From assembly GCF_001310955.1 (NCBI RefSeq), contig NZ_BAZX01000006.1, positions 62,001 through 126,000 of the forward strand: 64,000 nt of DNA. The letters are read 5' to 3'. The position numbers were made by a program, and so were the translations under genes. The stretch's first letter is position 1; each line of letters opens with the position of its first letter. Source of the stretch: Marinifilum fragile JCM 15579 (lineage in GTDB: Bacteria > Bacteroidota > Bacteroidia > Bacteroidales > Marinifilaceae). Below, piece by piece: positions 63,565-64,000 of this stretch. The notes below the pieces were generated by a model, which saw only the letters and a list, made by a program, of their open reading frames with translations, was not told where the DNA came from and made no database searches.

Positions 63565-64000
63565 TTATACCATTTTCAATAAATTTCTTCTAAAACTGAT
63601 TACCGAAATGGTGGTAAGGAGGGCACCAATTCCCAGTAGAACAATCATCTTTGGCAAAATGTCGATAAGAGGTAGTTGCCTCCAGAAGATATCAAAAAAA
63701 CCTTCCATGGCCCAGTAGTTTACTGAAATTACCGCCAGTTTTTCATGATTGCTGGCATAAAGAAAAGAGGCATCATACTTCCGCCTATAGCTGAAATCAC
63801 AAGAATAATAAGAGTTGATAAACTTTCTACTTGTTTTCGACTTTTACATACCGATGCCATAAATATTCCGAAACTCGAGCAAGCGATGGCTGCACAAAGA
63901 ATCATTAGAATAAGAGCTGGCAGGTTAATGAAAATATCTAAACCTAATGCCAACCAGGAATAAAGAAACATTACGGTTAGTTGCAATACTGCCATGAAAA
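63565..64000 (-). pseudogene. ABC-2 type transporter permease, C-terminal part, frameshifted; continues past window end
   Basis: The frame open to the right window edge encodes hydrophobic segments of an ABC-2 permease (I-L-V-I-S-A-I-G-G-S-M-M-P) and stops at 63729 after M-K-N-W-R. In the next frame the normal end follows: L-A-V-I-S-V-N-Y-W-A-M-E-G-F-F-D, one more TM segment, and a stop at 63565-63567. Adding one T to the five-T run at 63739-63743 (A on the coding strand) joins them. It is an inner-membrane export component; the substrate is unknown and the ATPase is outside the window. Confidence 0.75.

Overview
The window is a low-GC chromosomal segment from a member of the Bacteroidota. 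Supporting marks are TAnnTTTG-type -7 promoter elements, a type IX secretion (T9SS) C-terminal sorting domain, a Reg_prop/Y_Y_Y/AraC membrane regulator, a DUF5686 outer-membrane protein and many convergent strong hairpin terminators. A marine or sediment anaerobe of the Marinilabiliales/Marinifilaceae type fits best (inference): there is a radical-SAM sulfatase maturase, a flavodiiron protein next to a Crp/Fnr regulator, and glycosaminoglycan-degrading genes.

Region 1 (1-26.5 kb) is a polysaccharide utilisation locus for a sulfated, uronic-acid-containing polymer, most likely chondroitin/dermatan sulfate or hyaluronan. It holds a membrane-spanning AraC-type regulator (cut by the left edge), two chondroitin-ABC-type PL8 lyases (one with a T9SS tail), one chondroitin-AC/hyaluronate-type PL8 lyase, a heparinase II/III-like lyase, a GH88 unsaturated glucuronyl hydrolase, four Cys-type S1 sulfatases, one anaerobic sulfatase maturase (anSME) and two small LamG-like secreted proteins. 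Lyases would cut the chain outside the cell or at its surface, GH88 would remove the unsaturated uronate, the sulfatases would strip sulfate, and anSME would activate them. No SusC/SusD pair is present in the window. Many of these genes carry single-base frameshifts at or beside short homopolymers.

Region 2 (26.7-35.3 kb) has a CBM9-like protein, galE, a tRNA-Ser(UGA) gene, a molybdenum cofactor operon on the minus strand (mobB-like, moeA, moaA, moaC, MOSC-mogA), a CDF metal exporter and a HAD phosphatase. The Moco operon is preceded by a structured leader that resembles the Moco riboswitch and ends in a hairpin plus U-run directly before the first start codon. The apparent moeA-moaA fusion is explained by one missing base near the moeA end.

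Region 3 (36.4-41.7 kb) is the threonine operon thrA-thrB-thrC. A 35-codon leader peptide ending in a run of six Thr codons, and rich in Met and Ile, precedes it and suggests attenuation by all end products of the homoserine branch.

Region 4 (42-64 kb) is mostly housekeeping: HU, a TrmH-like methyltransferase, a LytTR response regulator, a class III aminotransferase, an M49 peptidase, a Ycf48-like protein, an M28 peptidase, a DUF5686 protein, HtpG, a DEAD-box helicase, an aspartate aminotransferase, two tandem paralogous beta-barrel-like proteins, a flavodiiron protein, a Crp/Fnr regulator and the end of an ABC-2 permease. Non-coding elements include a 41-bp tandem array at 50.85 kb and MITE-like inverted repeats at 20.1 and 54.0 kb. 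I saw no CRISPR array, phage, integrase or transposase.
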